NCBI GenBank assembly: GCA_947379865.1
Contig: CANCOY010000074.1
Coordinates: 1 to 18,420, forward strand
Length of the DNA: 18,420 nucleotides
Reading direction: 5' to 3'
Source of the DNA: Acetobacteraceae bacterium
Lineage (GTDB): Bacteria > Pseudomonadota > Alphaproteobacteria > Zavarziniales > Zavarziniaceae
Of this stretch, positions 15,453-18,420 are shown piece by piece. How positions within the stretch are numbered: position 1 is the first letter of the stretch; each line of letters starts with the position of its first letter. The notes under the pieces were generated by a model that did not search any database, was not told where the DNA came from, and saw nothing but the letters and a program-made list of their open reading frames with translations. The position numbers and the translations under genes are program-made.

Positions 15453-15476
15453 GGCCGTGGGATTGCTCCCACGGCC
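15453..15476. terminator. Second hairpin between convergent genes
   Basis: GGCCGTGGGA / TCCCACGGCC form a perfect 10-base stem with the tetraloop TTGC. On the plus strand ACTTTGGTTTGGG follows. It lies 13 bases beyond the stop of the opposite-strand Baeyer-Villiger gene and probably acts as a bidirectional terminator. Confidence 0.65.
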
Positions 15477-15489
15477 ACTTTGGTTTGGG

Positions 15490-17127
<1,638 letters not shown>

Positions 17128-17133
17128 TGTCAT

Positions 17134-17143
17134 CCTCCTCCTC
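17134..17143 (-). promoter_or_regulatory. Purine-rich ribosome binding site of the Baeyer-Villiger gene
   Basis: GAGGAGGAGG on the minus strand runs directly into ATGACAATG. Spacing is six bases to the ATG at 17127 and zero to the ATG at 17133, so the downstream ATG is the better start. Confidence 0.6.
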
Positions 17144-17297
17144 GGCGCATCCTCTCGACAGCGGGCGGCGACCCTTGCCTTGCCGGTTGCGGGGATGCTT
17201 CGCCATAACTTCATATCGTGCCGCGCCGCAAAGCAAGCGTCACGTTTTGGAACAGGACACCTTGCGCGCCACGGGCAACACCCTAGATCCGTCATCC

Positions 17298-18023
17298 ATG
17301 AGCCAAGCAGAGAACAGCCACGCCACAGACTTCCCCCCAGGCGACCTTGCCGTGGTGATTGGCGGCGGGGGCGGCATTGGGGCGGCCCTGGCCCGCCAAC
17401 TGGCCACAGACCAGCGTTTTGCGGCGGTGGTCAGCCTTGGCCGCTCCAGCACGCCACCCCTCGACCTGCTGTCAGAGGAAAGCATCGTGGCGGCCGCAGC
17501 CCATGTGGCGGAGTTGGGGACGGTGCGTCTGGTGATTGATGCCACCGGCTTTCTGCATGATGCACGCTTTGCACCCGAGCGGTCGTGGCGGGAGATTGAC
17601 CCGGCGCATATGGCGCACTCCTTTGCCCTCAACGCCACCGGCCCTGCCCTGTTGCTGAAGCACTTCCTGCCGCTGCTGCCGCGCGAGGGGAAAGCGGTAT
17701 TTGCCACCCTGTCGGCGCGGGTGGGCAGCATTGGGGATAATGGGCTGGGGGGCTGGTATGCCTATCGCGCGTCCAAGGCGGCGCTGAACCAGCTGGTGCG
17801 CACCGCCTCAATCGAACTGCGCCGCCGCAAGCCAGACGCCATCTGCCTGAGCCTGCATCCCGGCACCGTGGAAACCGGCCTGTCGGCCCCCTTTGCCCGG
17901 GGCGGCCTCGACGTGCAGACGCCAGACCAGGCCGCCGGGCGCCTGCTGGCGGTGATCGACGGCCTGACGCCGGCCGACACTGGCAGCTTCCGCGACCACC
18001 GGGGTGATACCATCCCCTGGTGA
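17298..18023 (+). CDS. Short-chain dehydrogenase/reductase, C-factor (CsgA)-like
   Basis: A 241-residue NAD(P)-dependent SDR. The cofactor motif is GGGGGIG (22-28), a glycine-rich variant of TGxxxGIG. The active site is Ser144 (GSIGDN) with YRASK (Tyr156, Lys160). The block SARVGSIGDN...YAYRASKAALNQLVRTAS and the tail HPGTVETGLSAPF are the pattern of C-factor/sniffer-like SDRs, whose enzymatic substrates are mostly unknown. ATG 17298 gives the normal length, but no clear Shine-Dalgarno precedes it; a TTG upstream in frame cannot be excluded. It is divergent from the Baeyer-Villiger gene, and SDRs often make the ketone for such enzymes, so a functional pair is possible. Its stop codon lies in a degenerate 18-base tandem repeat. 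Confidence 0.88.
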   Translation: MSQAENSHATDFPPGDLAVVIGGGGGIGAALARQLATDQRFAAVVSLGRSSTPPLDLLSEESIVAAAAHVAELGTVRLVIDATGFLHDARFAPERSWREIDPAHMAHSFALNATGPALLLKHFLPLLPREGKAVFATLSARVGSIGDNGLGGWYAYRASKAALNQLVRTASIELRRRKPDAICLSLHPGTVETGLSAPFARGGLDVQTPDQAAGRLLAVIDGLTPADTGSFRDHRGDTIPW

Positions 18024-18056
18024 CGATACCTCTCCCGGTGAAGACACCATCCCCGG
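18003..18056 (+). repeat. Degenerate 16-18-base tandem repeat (three copies) spanning the SDR stop codon
   Basis: Three units beginning GGTGA and ending in a C-rich tract: 18003-18018 (16 bases), 18019-18036 (18) and 18037-18054 (18), then GG. The SDR stop TGA (18021-18023) lies in the second unit. The third supplies a second in-frame TGA exactly 18 bases later (18039-18041). Confidence 0.75.
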
Positions 18057-18071
18057 AGACTGGCGCTGCCC

Positions 18072-18420
18072 TCAGGCGGGCAGCACGTCGAGGGCGCCGA
18101 GGTCGAGCACATGATGGGCGGCGTGGGAGAGCATGCTCATGAACATGCGGTCGCCGCGCTCCGTCTGCTTGACCAGCATGGAGGCGCCAATGGCCATGAC
18201 CGCCCCCACAAAGCTGAGGTGACGATAGTCGGCCACAAGGTCGGCAAAGCTGTAACCGCTGACACCGCGCGCCAGCAGCTCGGCGTAATAGACCTTCATG
18301 ATCTCTTCCTCGTGCGCCTGCCGCGTGGCCCGGTCGAGGGCGCCGCCCACGAAATAGGCCAGGTCCACAGCGCCGGTGCCCAGCGTCATGGTCTGCCAGT
18401 CCACCACCACCACCGCCGGG
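18072..18420 (-). CDS. Phosphotransferase (APH / ecdysteroid-kinase-like) family, C-terminal fragment
   Basis: The last ~115 codons of a gene that enters from the right edge; its N-terminal part is outside the window. The sequence opens with a valine-rich strand ending VVVDWQTMTLGTGAVDLAYF, the metal-binding Asp-containing motif of aminoglycoside-phosphotransferase/choline-kinase-like proteins (D-W-Q in place of D-F-G), in the form common to ecdysteroid-kinase-like members. A mainly helical C-terminus follows. Such bacterial proteins phosphorylate unknown small hydroxylated molecules, or in some cases acyl-CoA-pathway substrates. It converges on the SDR gene with a 48-base gap that holds the SDR tandem repeat. 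Family call from the single visible motif is fairly good; function is unknown. Confidence 0.75.
   Translation of the reverse strand, partial: PAVVVVDWQTMTLGTGAVDLAYFVGGALDRATRQAHEEEIMKVYYAELLARGVSGYSFADLVADYRHLSFVGAVMAIGASMLVKQTERGDRMFMSMLSHAAHHVLDLGALDVLPA

Noticed and set aside
17128..17297. Promoter motifs in the Baeyer-Villiger/SDR gap
   Set aside because: TTGC-type -35 candidates exist on both strands, but none pairs with a convincing -10 at the right spacing.

Overview
The window is GC-rich bacterial chromosome, densely coded, with sixteen genes (two cut by the window ends). The set of families (spinster-type MFS carriers, LLM flavin monooxygenases, a GMC dehydrogenase, a PQQ quinohemoprotein dehydrogenase, a Baeyer-Villiger monooxygenase, a MaoC hydratase, DUF1330 and ABM proteins) is typical of a catabolically versatile alphaproteobacterium of the sphingomonad or Rhodospirillales type. 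That placement is an inference from gene content and codon use. There is no rRNA, tRNA, transposase, integrase, phage gene or CRISPR array. No gene-free stretch exceeds about 170 bases.

Layout. (1) Positions 1-4844, minus strand: amidohydrolase, spinster-type MFS carrier, NTF2-like protein and a limonene-monooxygenase-like LLM protein that runs off the left edge, probably one transcription unit. A TTGACA-containing promoter candidate lies just upstream of the amidohydrolase. (2) Positions 4979-6295, plus: a second MFS carrier, overlapping by 7 bases at its 3' end with a convergent NtaA/SnaA-type monooxygenase (7638-6289, minus). (3) Positions 7775-8788, plus: a third LLM protein, divergent from the NtaA-type gene. 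(4) Positions 8948-12757, plus: GMC oxidoreductase, a third MFS carrier (1-base gap), an ABM-fold protein and a MaoC-type hydratase, closed by a strong hairpin. (5) Positions 12820-13113, minus: DUF1330 protein, divergent from a secreted quinohemoprotein alcohol dehydrogenase (13276-15387), which ends at a double hairpin. (6) Positions 17127-15490, minus: Baeyer-Villiger monooxygenase, divergent from a C-factor-like SDR (17298-18023). A phosphotransferase fragment enters from the right edge.

Taken together this looks like an uptake-and-oxidation region for small hydrophobic or alicyclic compounds, possibly terpenoid-like. It has three carriers, four flavin monooxygenases, three alcohol-oxidising dehydrogenase candidates, one hydratase acting on CoA esters, and small alpha/beta-barrel or NTF2-fold helper proteins. 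The substrate cannot be read from the sequence. Two things are conspicuously absent: any transcriptional regulator, and any flavin reductase to feed the LLM enzymes. The most unusual sequence-level pattern is that three genes (amidohydrolase, ABM protein, SDR) have their TGA stop codon inside a short tandem repeat. In two of them this puts a second in-frame TGA exactly 18 bases downstream, and in the third it gives TGATGA plus stops in the other frames.
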